Positions 34,047 to 44,234 are shown, counted from the stretch's first letter. The stretch: DNA of 64,000 nucleotides from Cohnella algarum (GCF_016937515.1 NZ_JAFHKM010000002.1:6071001-6135000); one strand, 5' to 3'. Numbers and translations: made by a program. Notes: a model not told the origin generated them from the letters alone.

Positions 34047-34919
34047 TCAGCCTTTGACCGAACCGAGCATAACGCCTTTGACGAAATGCTTCTGCAAAAA
34101 AGGATAAACGAGCATAATCGGCAGCGTCGCGAAGACGACGACCGCCATCCGGATCGTCAGCGGCTGGATGTTCATCTCCTCTAGCCGGGACGAATCGCCG
34201 ATATTGCTTTGCGCCAAAATGACGATTTCGCGCAGGTATACCTGAATCGTCCACTTCGAGCTGTCGTTCAAGTACAGGACCGCGTTGAAAAACGTGTTCC
34301 AGTGATCGACGGAATAAAACAGCGCGAACGTCGCGATCGCCGGCCCGGACAGCGGAAGAGCGATGCGGAAAAACACCTCGACATCGTTGCAGCCGTCGAT
34401 TTTCGCCGAATCCTCCACCTCGGACGGAATTTGCTGAAAAAAGTTTTTGAGCACGATCAGATTGAACGCGCTGATGGCGCTCGGGATCATAAGCGACCAT
34501 AACGTATTCGTCAGGCCGAGCCCGCTGACAACGAAATAAGTCGGGATCATGCCGCCGCTGAACAGCATCGTAATGAGCACGCCCAGCAGGACGCCCTGCC
34601 GGCCGCGAAGCCTCGTTCTCGACAAGGGATACGCCATCGTCGTCGTAAAAATCAGGTTGATGAGCGTGCCGACGACGGTCACGTAGACGGTGATCAGCAG
34701 GCTGTTCGTCAAGGTGCCGGTCGAGAAAATATATTCGTAGGCGGCAAGCGACCATTCCCGGGGAAACAGGATCAGCCCCCCGCGGGCCACTTCCTCGGGA
34801 CTCGTGAACGAGACGGCCAATACGTAAATAAACGGCAGAATGCAAACGCAAGCGACGGCGGACAAAATCGCATAGTTGACGGCGTCGAACAGGCGCCCCC
34901 CCGGCGTCCGGTCCCGCAT
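34047..34919 (-). CDS. Oligosaccharide ABC importer permease, YtcP-like
   Basis: A 290-residue six-helix permease. The EAA loop is VEDSAKIDGCNDVEVFFRIALP and the C-terminus is HFVKGVMLGSVKG, both typical of YtcP. It lies between the LplB-like permease and the binding lipoprotein on one strand. No ATPase is encoded nearby, as is normal for importers that use a shared MsmX-type ATPase. Confidence 0.92.
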   Translation of the reverse strand: MRDRTPGGRLFDAVNYAILSAVACVCILPFIYVLAVSFTSPEEVARGGLILFPREWSLAAYEYIFSTGTLTNSLLITVYVTVVGTLINLIFTTTMAYPLSRTRLRGRQGVLLGVLITMLFSGGMIPTYFVVSGLGLTNTLWSLMIPSAISAFNLIVLKNFFQQIPSEVEDSAKIDGCNDVEVFFRIALPLSGPAIATFALFYSVDHWNTFFNAVLYLNDSSKWTIQVYLREIVILAQSNIGDSSRLEEMNIQPLTIRMAVVVFATLPIMLVYPFLQKHFVKGVMLGSVKG

Positions 34920-34955
34920 AACGGCGAATGCCTCCTTTCGGCCGCGACACGCGGC

Positions 34956-35906
34956 TTAATATACGCCTTCCTGGCCGAACTTTTTGGCGGTCCAGTTGGC
35001 GCCCAGGACGAGCGCGAGAGCCACGACGGATTTGAACATCCCGACGGCGGCGCTGTAGCTGTACTGGCCCTGCGTCAGGCCCTTCGTATAGACGAACGTG
35101 TCGAACACTTCGCCGACTTCGCGGTTGGTCGCGGTCAGCATCAGGAAAATTTGCTCGAAGCCCGTGTCCAGAAAGTTGCCCAGCCGCAGAATGAGCAGGA
35201 TGACGATCGTGCTGCGGATGGCCGGCAGCGTCACGTGCCAGATTTGGCGCAGCCGGCTCGCGCCGTCGATCCGGGCCGCTTCGTACAGCTGCATGTCGAC
35301 TCCGGTCAGCGCCGCCAGAAAAATGATCGTGCCCCAGCCGACTTCCTTCCAGATTTGCTGCGAAACGATGACGGTGCGGAACCACTCCGGACTTAGCAGA
35401 AACGGGATTTTTTCGCCGGTAAGCCGGTACAGAAGCTCGTTGACGACCCCGTTTTCCGTCGTAAACAGGATGTAGCAGATGCCGACGACGACGACCCATG
35501 AAACGAAGTGCGGAATGTAAACGAGCGTTTGCACGAAGCGCTTGAATTTTTCCCGGCGGACCTCGTTCAGCATGAGCGCAAGCAAAATCGGAGCGGGAAA
35601 GAAAAAGACGAGATTGTAAATCGCAAGCAGCAGCGTGTTGCGGAACAGCCGCCAAAATTGCGGCTCTCCGAACAGACGCTCGAAATGCTTCAAGCCGACC
35701 CACGGGCTGTTCGTAAACCCGAGCCCGGGCCTGAAATCCTGAAACGCCATGACGAGACCGTACATCGGAACGTACTTGAAAATCAGGAAGTACAGCACTC
35801 CCGGCAGCAGCATGATGTAGAGCCATTTGTCCCGGACGACGTCCTTGAACAGCTTCCCCGCGCTCTCCTTCCGGATGGCGGCAGCCGTTCCCGCTTGACC
35901 GGCCAC
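34956..35906 (-). CDS. Oligosaccharide ABC importer permease, LplB-like
   Basis: A 316-residue permease starting at GTG (35904-35906) after GGGAGGG. The LplB signature is MYGLVMAFQDFRPGLGF and the EAA loop is YEAARIDGASRLRQIWHVTLP. It is the first gene of the four-gene importer/GH105 operon. The upstream gap of about 180 bases holds a full-consensus CcpA site. Confidence 0.92.
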   Translation of the reverse strand: MAGQAGTAAAIRKESAGKLFKDVVRDKWLYIMLLPGVLYFLIFKYVPMYGLVMAFQDFRPGLGFTNSPWVGLKHFERLFGEPQFWRLFRNTLLLAIYNLVFFFPAPILLALMLNEVRREKFKRFVQTLVYIPHFVSWVVVVGICYILFTTENGVVNELLYRLTGEKIPFLLSPEWFRTVIVSQQIWKEVGWGTIIFLAALTGVDMQLYEAARIDGASRLRQIWHVTLPAIRSTIVILLILRLGNFLDTGFEQIFLMLTATNREVGEVFDTFVYTKGLTQGQYSYSAAVGMFKSVVALALVLGANWTAKKFGQEGVY

Positions 35907-36002
35907 GGTCGTTCCCTCCCTTCGTCTTGTCTGTCCCGATTATCGCCCGGAGCCGGATGCCAATAAATCCTCCGCTCTTAACCTCTTGGCGCCGGGGCGT
36001 TG

Positions 36003-36018
36003 TTGTAAGCGAATACAA
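36003..36018. promoter_or_regulatory. CcpA catabolite-response element (cre)
   Basis: TTGTAAGCGAATACAA matches every position of the B. subtilis cre consensus WTGNNARCGNWWWCAW. It lies in the gap between the membrane AraC regulator and the importer operon, about 100 bases ahead of the LplB-like start, where CcpA would repress the operon when preferred sugars are present. Confidence 0.8.
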
Positions 36019-36085
36019 AGAGGGATGCGCAGCTTTTAACCGCCCGATATGCCGCTTTGAACCTCGAAGCTCCGAATTCCGAACC

Positions 36086-38443
36086 TTAAAGCTGCTGCCG
36101 GCTTTCCCGGTATTTGCCCGGCGTCGTTCCCGTCGTCTTGCTGAACGTGCGAATGAACGCGCTCGTGTTTTTGTACTGCAGCTTTTCCCCGATTTCGGCG
36201 ATTTTCATTTTCGTGTTTTCCAGCATGTCCTTCGCCTTGTTCATCCGGTATTCCGTCAAATACTCGCTGAACGTGACGCCGACTTCTTTTTTGAACACGC
36301 GGCTCAAATAGACCGGATGATAGCTCAAAAGCGCCGCGCACGATTCCAGCGAAATTTCGCTGTCGTAGCCTTCGTGCACGAACTTCAGCATAAGGCTTGC
36401 GATGCTCTGGTATTGGGATTCGGCTTGCTGGCTCAGCATTTCCGACACGGGCCCGAACAATCGCTCCCGGAACCACAGCACGACCTCGGCACGGGTGCCG
36501 AGCGTGAGCAGCTTTCGCGCGATTTGCTCGCCGTTCAGCCAATTTCCGGCGGCGATGCCTTGTTCCTGAACGAGCTGGACGATTTTTCCGACCAGCTGGA
36601 GCAGGAGCAGCACATGCTCTTTGAAAAACACTTCCTTTTCGAAAACGGCGGCCAAATATTCGTCGAACGCCTCGTCGCGTTTTTCCGCGTCTCCGGCTTT
36701 CAAATAATGGACGATCCGTTCCTCCATCACCTTCAAGTGCGAATAAACCGCGGTTTCTTCCCTGCTTCGCTTGCCGCTGTCGTCGAACCCGGCGATAATG
36801 CCGTTGCCGAGGCTCATCCTTCCTTTCAGCGCGGCCAGGCTTTCGCCGTAAGCTTTGACCGTGTCCGCCAGATCGGCGAACGGACGGCTGATGCCGATGC
36901 TGACGGTAAGCTTCAAATAATGCTCGACCTGCTTTTGCACCGATTCCGCGGTCCGGTACGCCCGCTCCTTGCCCTCCTGCGGCGAATCGGAGCGGTCGGC
37001 GAGCAGCGTCGACTGCGACTGGTCGAGCAGCACCGGATCGAACCTTTCGGAGGAGGGAATCATTTCCGAAACGATGTTGCTTACGGCGAACAGCAGAAGC
37101 TCCCGGTCATGTTCCCCGTAGTGCGTATTTTGCAGCGTATCGATTTGCACCGTCATGACGAAAAGCCGGTTCCACGCCTCCGGAAACGCGAACGTCTTCG
37201 ACTGGGCAAGGAAATGCTGCGCCTTGATTTGCCCCGTAAACAGCTTCAGGACGAGCAGCTCCTTCAAATGGCCGAATTGACTGTGGACCTGGCGCTGAAG
37301 CTCGCTTTTCGTCGTCCACAGGGAACGAATGCTGTCCTCGATGCGGAGCATTTCGTTTTGGCGCCGGGATTCCCCCGGCGCCTCCGGCTCCGCTCCGAGT
37401 TGGCGGGTCAGGTCCAGCAGCTTCTGAATCGGCATGTACATTCGCCGGCTTCCGTAAAACGCGAGTCCGAATACGAGCGCGAAAATCAGCAGGCAAACTC
37501 CGATCGTCAGCAGCGCGATCGCCTTCGTCTGCTTCGTCATTTCGGACACGGAAGAAACGGAAACGTAAGCCCAATCCCCGCCGGGCGAGGACCGGTACGT
37601 GACGATGACGGGATCGCCCCCGAGACGGGCGTCGAACGTTCCTTCGGCCATCTGCCCGTCGCGAATGCGGGACCAAATATCGCGATGGATGGCGCGATAG
37701 GTTTCCGCCAGCATCTCCTTTTTCGGCTCCGTAATTGGAAACGTTTGCAATAAATCGTTGCCTTCGCCGTCGATCATATAATGCAGGCCGAGCGTATCGG
37801 TGTCGGCAAGCAGGCTTTCGACGTCTTTTTTGAGCAATTGGACAACGAGCAGCCCTCTTGGCGGGGCGTTCGAAATGAGCGGTATTTTTTGCACCATCGC
37901 AAGCGTTTCCGAATTCGTTTCCGGCCGGCCGGCCGTTTCGGGGAATTCTCCGGTTTCGAAGCTCGCGCCCGTCTCTCCGATCGATTCGCCCGACGCAAAG
38001 AAGAGGCTGTTCGGATGCGCGGCGAACGACTCGATCGCCTTCCGGTCCTCATATTCGTCCAGCGGCTTGAACTGGTTGTAGCCGACCAGCCACTCCCGCT
38101 CCAGGTTGACGAAATACGCCTGGTGCACCATGACCGACGTCTGCAAATTGCTCAGTCCCTTTGCCATTTCCCGAACCTTGACGAAGTCGCGGGGCGTCCA
38201 GGTTTCGTCCAGCGCCTGTTTGACGAGCGAAGTTTGGGAAAATTGCAGCGCTCCGGTTTGCAGCGTTTTGACCATTTGTTCGACGCGCATTTGCGTCTGC
38301 AGCAGCAACTGCATGTTGCTGTCCTTCACCTTGTTTTCGATATCGGACGAAGCTATGTAATAGGAAAACAATCCGATGACGATGACGGGAATCGCTCCGA
38401 TCATAAAGCTGAACCGCAGCAGCCCGATCAAGTAAGTCCGCAT
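36086..38443 (-). CDS. Membrane-bound AraC-family regulator (YtdP/YesS-like)
   Basis: A 785-residue one-component regulator. An N-terminal helix (LLRFSFMIGAIPVIVIGLFS) and a second helix near residue 320 (IALLTIGVCLLIFALVFGLAFYG) enclose a large extracellular sensor domain. A long linker follows. The last 100 residues are an AraC DNA-binding domain (SCAALLSYHPVYLSRVFKKE, IGEKLQYKNTSAFIRTFSK). B. subtilis YtdP/YesS regulate rhamnogalacturonan-use operons, and this gene sits directly upstream of such an operon on the same strand. It probably senses the oligosaccharide outside the cell. The ATG follows GGGGGAGG. Confidence 0.9.
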   Translation of the reverse strand: MRTYLIGLLRFSFMIGAIPVIVIGLFSYYIASSDIENKVKDSNMQLLLQTQMRVEQMVKTLQTGALQFSQTSLVKQALDETWTPRDFVKVREMAKGLSNLQTSVMVHQAYFVNLEREWLVGYNQFKPLDEYEDRKAIESFAAHPNSLFFASGESIGETGASFETGEFPETAGRPETNSETLAMVQKIPLISNAPPRGLLVVQLLKKDVESLLADTDTLGLHYMIDGEGNDLLQTFPITEPKKEMLAETYRAIHRDIWSRIRDGQMAEGTFDARLGGDPVIVTYRSSPGGDWAYVSVSSVSEMTKQTKAIALLTIGVCLLIFALVFGLAFYGSRRMYMPIQKLLDLTRQLGAEPEAPGESRRQNEMLRIEDSIRSLWTTKSELQRQVHSQFGHLKELLVLKLFTGQIKAQHFLAQSKTFAFPEAWNRLFVMTVQIDTLQNTHYGEHDRELLLFAVSNIVSEMIPSSERFDPVLLDQSQSTLLADRSDSPQEGKERAYRTAESVQKQVEHYLKLTVSIGISRPFADLADTVKAYGESLAALKGRMSLGNGIIAGFDDSGKRSREETAVYSHLKVMEERIVHYLKAGDAEKRDEAFDEYLAAVFEKEVFFKEHVLLLLQLVGKIVQLVQEQGIAAGNWLNGEQIARKLLTLGTRAEVVLWFRERLFGPVSEMLSQQAESQYQSIASLMLKFVHEGYDSEISLESCAALLSYHPVYLSRVFKKEVGVTFSEYLTEYRMNKAKDMLENTKMKIAEIGEKLQYKNTSAFIRTFSKTTGTTPGKYRESRQQL

Positions 38444-38574
38444 GCTCCGAATCCTCCCCCGGTAGAACGATGCCGGACGTATGCCGAATTTAACCTGTAC
38501 GCCCGTTTGTTTAGAATCGCATACGAACGCCGTTTCCGTCTATATGCAGGGATTAACCAAATCGGGAAAAACGA

Positions 38575-38604
38575 AAAGAAGCGAAGCCCTCGCGGCCCGC
38601 TTCG
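38575..38604 (-). terminator. Probable terminator of the hypothetical gene at 38630
   Basis: CGAAGC (38582-38587) pairs with GCTTCG (38599-38604) around a GC-rich loop. On the minus strand the stem is followed by TTCTTTTCGTTTTT. The stem is short. Confidence 0.45.
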
Positions 38605-38629
38605 TCTTTGTCCCGCCTGCTCTTGTCTT

Positions 38630-39187
38630 TTACCGGTTATGCGGCGTGGCCGGCGCGTTTTGCGCCGGATGCGGAGCGTCGTTCGTGCCGCGAATCGTTT
38701 GCTCGGCGAATTCTTCCCCGCGCTTGGCATATTGATTGCCTTTGTTTTTCTTGTACTTGTCTCCCACGAAGCTTCCTCCTCCCGTTTCATGTCGCGTTTC
38801 CAAAATGCCCATCGACTCGATATGCCGCTTCGTTTCCTCCGTGCCGAGACGATGCAGCAAACCGTAAATATTTTGCAGCTGCGAATCGTAGAATTCGTTT
38901 CGGCGTTCGTCGCTTACGCTGAGCGCCGACGGAAAATGAAACGCCGCCGCCTCGTCCGCGCTCGACAGCTCGCCGAACAGTTCCTGCAGCTCGTTCACTT
39001 CCTCGTCGCTTGCCCGGATCTCGAATTCGAAAGCGGCGGCTTCTTTATCCTCCAGCACCTGACCGGCTCCGACCGCCACGTAATACGTTTTCCGGTTTGC
39101 GTCCGCGGGCGGGTCCGCGTTTTCGACAGCTCCGGTTGCACCGCCCGTTTCCTTGCCGATTGTTTCGTCGTTTTGCTCGATTGCCAA
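38630..39187 (-). CDS. Conserved-looking hypothetical protein
   Basis: A 185-residue acidic protein that begins at TTG (39185-39187), eight bases after AAGGAGG. No ATG fits as well. The middle (KTYYVAVGAGQVLEDKE, FEFEIRASDEEVNELQELF) looks like an alpha/beta fold. The segment ESMGILETRHETGGGS leads into a Lys/Gly/Asn-rich tail. No membrane helix or catalytic motif was recognised, and I do not recognise the family. It is divergent from the asparagine synthase gene, so the 160-base gap should hold both promoters. Confidence 0.7.
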   Translation of the reverse strand: MAIEQNDETIGKETGGATGAVENADPPADANRKTYYVAVGAGQVLEDKEAAAFEFEIRASDEEVNELQELFGELSSADEAAAFHFPSALSVSDERRNEFYDSQLQNIYGLLHRLGTEETKRHIESMGILETRHETGGGSFVGDKYKKNKGNQYAKRGEEFAEQTIRGTNDAPHPAQNAPATPHNR

Positions 39188-39347
39188 CGCGACAGCCTCC
39201 TTTCACTTCCCTATGGTAACCAACGCGTCGGCTTTCATGCTTGTCCAGAGTCAAAACGGGCCCCCGCGGAATACAGTGTAATCGGGATGTTTGACTAGAG
39301 CTTTACCGTCCGTGCCCGGATGGACGAAACGGGGAGGATGAATGTTT

Positions 39348-41201
39348 ATGTGCGGAATTACCGGTTGGATCGATTGGAAGGTCGATTTGACGAAACAAGC
39401 GAACATCGTGGAAAAAATGACGGAGACGCTGCAGCTGCGCGGACCCGACGCGTCCGGCACATGGCTATCGCGAAGCTGCGCGTTCGGCCATCGGCGGCTG
39501 AGCGTCATGGACCCGCTGAACGGCGCCCAGCCGATGATTCGCCCGACCCGAACGGCGGACGATCACGACTGCGTCATCGTCTATAACGGAGAGCTGTACA
39601 ATGCGCCGGAGCTGAGAAAGGAACTCGAGCTGCGGGGACATTCCTTTCGCACGACTTGCGATACGGAAGTGCTGCTGCTCTCCTACGTCGAGTGGGGGCC
39701 GGCCTGCGTGGACAAATTGAACGGCATTTTCGCGTTCGCGATTTGGCGGACCGACGAGGAAAAGCTGTTTATGGCGAGGGACCGGCTTGGCGTCAAGCCG
39801 CTTTTTTATCGGCGGGAAGAAGGCAGGCTGCTGTTCGGATCGGAGCCGAAAGCGATTTTGGCGCATCCGGACGTGCCGGCCGAAGTGGACGGCGAGGGGC
39901 TTGCCGAGCTGTTCGCCCTCGGCCCGGCGCGCACGCCGGGAGTCGGCGTCTGGCGCGGCATGTCCGAGCTGAAGCCGGGACATTGCCTGACGTACGACCG
40001 CGACGGCATGAAAATAGCCGCGTATTGGCGGCTATCCAGCCGGCCGCATGAGGAAGACGAGCGGGCGACGGCCGAGCGGGTCGGCGAACTGCTCGACGAT
40101 ACGGTGCGGCGGCAGCTCGTCTCCGACGTGCCCGTCTGCACCCTGCTCTCGGGCGGACTCGATTCGAGCGCCCTGACGGCGCTGGCCGTCCGCTATTACG
40201 GGGAAACGGAGCAAGGCCAGGTCCATACGTACTCGATCGACTACGTGGATAACGACAAGCATTTTACCGCCCACGACTTCCAGCCGAATTCGGACGCTCC
40301 CTGGATCAAGAGAATGAACGAGTTTCTCGGCACGAACCACCATTACGTCCAGTTCGACACGCCCGAACTCGTCGAAGCGCTGGAAGCGGCCGTCCTCGCG
40401 AAAGACGTGCCCGGCATGGCGGACATCGACGCGTCGCTGTATTTGTTTTGCCGGGAAATCAAAAAGGACGCCACCGTCGCCATTTCCGGCGAAGCGGCCG
40501 ACGAGGTGTTCGGCGGCTATCCGTGGTTCCACCGGCAGGAAGCGCTGACCGCCTCGACCTTCCCGTGGTCGCTGTCGGCCGGGCTTCGGGAAAGCGTCCT
40601 GTCGCCCGAGCTTAAAGCGCACATACGTCCGCTCGACTACATCGCGGACCGGTACGCCCAGGCGCTGGGCGAAGTGCCGAAGCTGCAGGGAGAAGACGAA
40701 GCGGCGGCAAGGATGCGCGTCATGTCGTACTTGAACATCACCCGCTTCATGCCGACGCTGCTCGACCGCAAAGACCGGATGAGCATGGCCGCCGGCCTCG
40801 AGGTGCGGGTTCCCTTCTGCGACCATCGGCTCGTCGAATACGTGTTCAACATCCCATGGGAACTCAAAATGGCGGGACAGCGCGAAAAAGGCATTTTGCG
40901 CCGGGCGCTGGAAGGCGTGCTGCCGGACGACGTGCTGTACCGGAAAAAAAGCCCCTATCCGAAAACCCACAACCCGGCCTACCTCGAAGCGGTTCGCTCG
41001 CTCCTGACGGAGCGGCTGAACGACCCGTCGTCGCCGCTGCTGCCGCTCATCGACGCGGAGCATATCCGCGGCCTGGTCCGGACGGCCGACGCGCGCTCCC
41101 ATCTGCCGTGGTTCGGCCAGCTGATGTCGGCGCCGCAGCTGTTCGCCTATTTGCTGCAATTCGATTTCTGGCTGCGGAAATACAACGTGTCGATCGTGTA
41201 A
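39348..41201 (+). CDS. asnB: Asparagine synthase (glutamine-hydrolysing)
   Basis: A 617-residue class II amidotransferase that makes asparagine from aspartate, glutamine and ATP. The start at 39348 (MCGITGW) leaves Cys2, the glutaminase nucleophile, in place after processing; an ATG two codons upstream would bury it. The glutaminase domain has RGPDASGTW, GHRRLSVMDP and YNGELYN. The synthetase domain has the pyrophosphate loop SGGLDSS near residue 268 and SGEAADEVFGGYPWF. Length resembles B. subtilis AsnO/YisO, a sporulation-linked copy, although the exact paralogue cannot be told. GGAGG lies ten bases upstream. Confidence 0.93.
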   Translation: MCGITGWIDWKVDLTKQANIVEKMTETLQLRGPDASGTWLSRSCAFGHRRLSVMDPLNGAQPMIRPTRTADDHDCVIVYNGELYNAPELRKELELRGHSFRTTCDTEVLLLSYVEWGPACVDKLNGIFAFAIWRTDEEKLFMARDRLGVKPLFYRREEGRLLFGSEPKAILAHPDVPAEVDGEGLAELFALGPARTPGVGVWRGMSELKPGHCLTYDRDGMKIAAYWRLSSRPHEEDERATAERVGELLDDTVRRQLVSDVPVCTLLSGGLDSSALTALAVRYYGETEQGQVHTYSIDYVDNDKHFTAHDFQPNSDAPWIKRMNEFLGTNHHYVQFDTPELVEALEAAVLAKDVPGMADIDASLYLFCREIKKDATVAISGEAADEVFGGYPWFHRQEALTASTFPWSLSAGLRESVLSPELKAHIRPLDYIADRYAQALGEVPKLQGEDEAAARMRVMSYLNITRFMPTLLDRKDRMSMAAGLEVRVPFCDHRLVEYVFNIPWELKMAGQREKGILRRALEGVLPDDVLYRKKSPYPKTHNPAYLEAVRSLLTERLNDPSSPLLPLIDAEHIRGLVRTADARSHLPWFGQLMSAPQLFAYLLQFDFWLRKYNVSIV

Positions 41202-41249
41202 AAACGCGCGCGAAAAGCCGGAAATGGCCATGGCGGCGGCCGTCCCGGT

Positions 41250-41939
41250 TTACCCGTTCCGGCCCGAGTCCGGCTGCAGCTGCCCGAGAAGCTTGCGCAG
41301 GGCGTGGCCGCGGTGGCTCAGCGCGTTTTTTTCCTCGACGGTCACTTCGGCCATCGTCTTGCCCAGCTCCGGCAGCCAGAAAAGCGGATCGTAGCCGAAT
41401 CCTCCGGCGCCCGCCGGCCGGTCGACGATAAACCCGCGGACCTCGCCTTCCGCCGCCGCCCGAACCCGGCCGTCCGGATATGCCAGCACGAGCGAGCTGA
41501 CGAAGCGCGCCGGACTTAGCAGCCTCGCCCCTTCCGGCAATGACGCGCCGGCCTCCGCGGCGATAACGGCGGAATCCGCCGAGCGTTCGCCGACGGCCGC
41601 CGCCAGTTCCCGCAGCAGCTTCGCGTTGTTGTCGGCGTCGCCGGCGCCTTCCCCCGCGTAGCGCGCCGAGTAAACGCCCGGCGCGCCTTGGAGCGCGTCG
41701 ACGCAAAGACCCGAGTCGTCGGCCAGCGCCGGCAGTCCGGTCGCTTTCGCGACGGCTTGGGCCTTGATCAGCGCGTTATCGTAAAAGGTCGCGCCCGTCT
41801 CCTCGATCTCCGGAATGTCCTGCTCGAGCTCGTTCAAATCTTTCGTCTCGAGCCCCAGCTGCGCAAAGGCGGCGCGAAACTCCCGCGTCTTGCCCCGGTT
41901 GCGGGTCGCGACGATGACCGTTCCGCCGGCGCCGATCAT
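41250..41939 (-). CDS. XTP/dITP diphosphatase (RdgB/HAM1 family)
   Basis: A 229-residue house-cleaning enzyme that hydrolyses non-canonical purine triphosphates. Family motifs are [11 protein letters not shown] at the start, [23 protein letters not shown] and LSHRGHAL. It is about 30 residues longer than usual because of an Ala/Glu-rich insertion in the middle (around [20 protein letters not shown]). The start overlaps the stop of RNase PH by four bases (ATGA), so the two are coupled, as in B. subtilis rph-ysnA. Confidence 0.93.
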   Translation of the reverse strand: MIGAGGTVIVATRNRGKTREFRAAFAQLGLETKDLNELEQDIPEIEETGATFYDNALIKAQAVAKATGLPALADDSGLCVDALQGAPGVYSARYAGEGAGDADNNAKLLRELAAAVGERSADSAVIAAEAGASLPEGARLLSPARFVSSLVLAYPDGRVRAAAEGEVRGFIVDRPAGAGGFGYDPLFWLPELGKTMAEVTVEEKNALSHRGHALRKLLGQLQPDSGRNG

Positions 41940-42682
41940 AGGTGCACCGTCCCGATTCTCGCGCCCGCTTCGCCGAGCGAATCGCGCTGCATCGCGATCA
42001 GCTGCCGGATGCCTTCTTCGGCCGCTTCGAGCAAATCGTCAAGTTCCTCCCGCGAGAAAGGCGCCTCCTCGCCGGTCCCCTGCACCTCCACGAACGAACC
42101 GTTGCCGGTCATGACCACGTTCATGTCCACCTTGGCCTTGGAGTCCTCTTCGTAATTCAGGTCCAGCAGCGTCTGCCCTTGAAGCTGTCCGACGCTGATC
42201 GAAGCCAAATAGTCGGAAACCGGATAGGTCGCAAACGAAACCGTCTTGGATAGCTTATGTACGGCGAGAGCGAGCGCGATAAACGCTCCCGTAATCGAGG
42301 TCGTCCGGGTTCCGCCGTCCGCCTGCAGCACGTCGCAGTCCAGCGTAATCGTTCGTTCGCCGAGCGCGTCAAGGCGAACGACGGAGCGCAGCGCCCGGCC
42401 GATCAATCGCTGGATTTCCATCGTGCGGCCGGTCAATTTCCCCCGGCTCGCTTCCCGCGGGTTCCGCGTTTGCGTCGCGCGGGGCAGCATCGAATATTCG
42501 GCCGTCACCCAGCCCTTGCCCTGCCCTTTCATGAAGGGCGGCACTTTCTCGTCTACCGTGGCGGTGCAGAGCACCTTCGTATCGCCCATCTCGATGAGCA
42601 CCGAGCCCTCGGCAAATTTATTCGGATGTAGCGTTACGGCAAACGGCCGCAGCTCGCGGGGTTGCCTTCCGTCGGATCGCAT
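41936..42682 (-). CDS. rph: Ribonuclease PH
   Basis: A 248-residue phosphorolytic 3'-5' exoribonuclease that trims tRNA 3' ends. Diagnostic texts are [39 protein letters not shown] and [18 protein letters not shown]. Length and sequence are those of a standard RNase PH. The ATG follows CAGGAGG. It lies between gerM and the XTP pyrophosphatase gene, an order conserved in Bacillales. Confidence 0.96.
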   Translation of the reverse strand: MRSDGRQPRELRPFAVTLHPNKFAEGSVLIEMGDTKVLCTATVDEKVPPFMKGQGKGWVTAEYSMLPRATQTRNPREASRGKLTGRTMEIQRLIGRALRSVVRLDALGERTITLDCDVLQADGGTRTTSITGAFIALALAVHKLSKTVSFATYPVSDYLASISVGQLQGQTLLDLNYEEDSKAKVDMNVVMTGNGSFVEVQGTGEEAPFSREELDDLLEAAEEGIRQLIAMQRDSLGEAGARIGTVHL

Positions 42683-42862
42683 ATCGGTTATTCCTCCTGA
42701 TTCTCGTCAAATCTCTCCCATTTTACCAAAGTCCCCGGTCAAAAGCACACCGCCGGAAGGCAAACGCGGGAAGCGGCTTCAAACGTATGGCTTTCCGGCC
42801 GGCGGGCAATCTAGGGAAACCGCGTTCCGCGGCGAACGCCCGGCCGGAGCGTTTCGAGGGCA

Positions 42863-42904
42863 AAAGACAGACTGCGCCTCCTCCTTGAATCGGAAAAGGC
42901 GCAG
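42863..42904 (-). terminator. Probable terminator downstream of gerM
   Basis: CTGCGCCT (42872-42879) and AGGCGCAG (42897-42904) form an eight-bp perfect stem with a 17-base loop. On the minus strand the exit reads TCTGTCTTTTG. It lies within the 320-base gap between gerM and rph (42683-43001), in which no gene is seen. Confidence 0.5.
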
Positions 42905-43001
42905 CCGTTCGGCGCGGCGGAAAACGGCTTTTCGAAATCCGAAATCCCTTTTCCGCGAGGGCGTTTTTCGTTCGATGCTCTTCCAAGCTTCGGGCGGTAC
43001 G

Positions 43002-44234
43002 TTAGCGGGTCAGCGCGTTGATTCGCTCGGGGCGGCCGACCGGTTCCGAATAGGACGTCTTGGCGGAATCGACCAGCGATTCCTCGCCGTTGATGGAAAT
43101 ATGGACTTTCCGCGAGCCCGCGGATTCCGTAATCGTAAGCACGACGGCCTGCATCATGTCCGCAGATACCGTTTGTTCGGGCTCCCACCCCGCATCCTTA
43201 AGCGAAACGTCGATCCGGTCGGACGCCGTCGCGAGTTCCTCCACGGTAACGGACGGGGCTACGACGGGCAGCAGATGGTCGCGGTCGCCCGGCCCTTTGA
43301 TCAGCTCCTCCAAGGCGGCCCGGCCTTTGTCCGCGGTGCGTTCGACCAGGCGAGTAACCGGAATGAAGTAGCCTTCTCCCTCTTCCGATCGGGCGGAGAA
43401 GTAAAGCGTGACGGCCATCGATCGGCTGGCCTGAATGCCGGGAGTCCGCTCGAGATTGATCCCGTAGCTCCGGGTGAGGGTCTCGGCCAGCGGAAGGCCG
43501 GAAGCCGGAAGCTGGCGGAGCGGCTGACCGCCGCTTTCGATTTTGACCTGACGGATGCCGGGAATTTCCGTCATCGTCCAGACGATAGCTTCGACCGTTT
43601 TTCGCTCGCGGTCCGCGGCAAGCTTCGGAAACGGCTGGGCGAAATTCACGGTTGCGGTCCCCGTTTCTTCGTCGGTTTTAATGGATTCGAAAACCGTGCC
43701 CTCGGGCAAAATCGGGGCGAATCCTTGCGGCAGCTGCTCGGCTTGACCGGATTTTTCGACGAGCCAGGCGGCCGCTTTTTCTTCCTGGGAGCGCTTGTCC
43801 GCGCCGTTTTGCGGAAGGCTTAACGTCATCGGCGCCAAATAACCGTTGCGATCCATCAGATAGACGGTAAGCTCGTCCGCTTGTTGGCCGGCCGCTTCCG
43901 CCGCTGCGGGATGCGAGGTTCCGGACCCGGATGGCGCTCCGTTGCCGGAAGCCGCCTGCGCTCCGATTTGGGAATCGGCAGGCGTTTCCGTTTGCGCGCC
44001 GGGTTCCCCTTCCGGTTGGGCGACGGCAGGCGTTTCCGGCTCGCCCGTTCCCGTCGGGGCCTGCAGCCCGGCCTCTGCGGCCTGAATCATCTGCCGTTCC
44101 AGCTCTGCCGGCGGCGGGTCGATGGGGTTCGAGCTTTGCGAACCCAGATCGCCCAGTCCGCAGGCCGCGAGAGGAATCAGCACGGCTACGGCAAGCAGCT
44201 TGGCGTAACGGCTTCTTCGTTTTTTCCGTTTCAT
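43002..44234 (-). CDS. gerM: Spore germination lipoprotein GerM
   Basis: A 410-residue lipoprotein (lipobox LAAC, Cys25) with a Pro/Gly/Ala/Glu-rich linker of about 100 residues followed by two GerMN domains. The first runs over LTVYLMDRNGYLAP and FESIKTDEETGTATVNFAQP. The second runs over AVTLYFSARSEEGEGYFIPV and IDVSLKDAGWEPEQTVSADM. GerM takes part in sporulation septum/engulfment events and germination. The linker is longer than in B. subtilis. The ATG follows TAGGAGG. The neighbours rph and the XTP pyrophosphatase gene keep the Bacillales order. Confidence 0.93.
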   Translation of the reverse strand: MKRKKRRSRYAKLLAVAVLIPLAACGLGDLGSQSSNPIDPPPAELERQMIQAAEAGLQAPTGTGEPETPAVAQPEGEPGAQTETPADSQIGAQAASGNGAPSGSGTSHPAAAEAAGQQADELTVYLMDRNGYLAPMTLSLPQNGADKRSQEEKAAAWLVEKSGQAEQLPQGFAPILPEGTVFESIKTDEETGTATVNFAQPFPKLAADRERKTVEAIVWTMTEIPGIRQVKIESGGQPLRQLPASGLPLAETLTRSYGINLERTPGIQASRSMAVTLYFSARSEEGEGYFIPVTRLVERTADKGRAALEELIKGPGDRDHLLPVVAPSVTVEELATASDRIDVSLKDAGWEPEQTVSADMMQAVVLTITESAGSRKVHISINGEESLVDSAKTSYSEPVGRPERINALTR

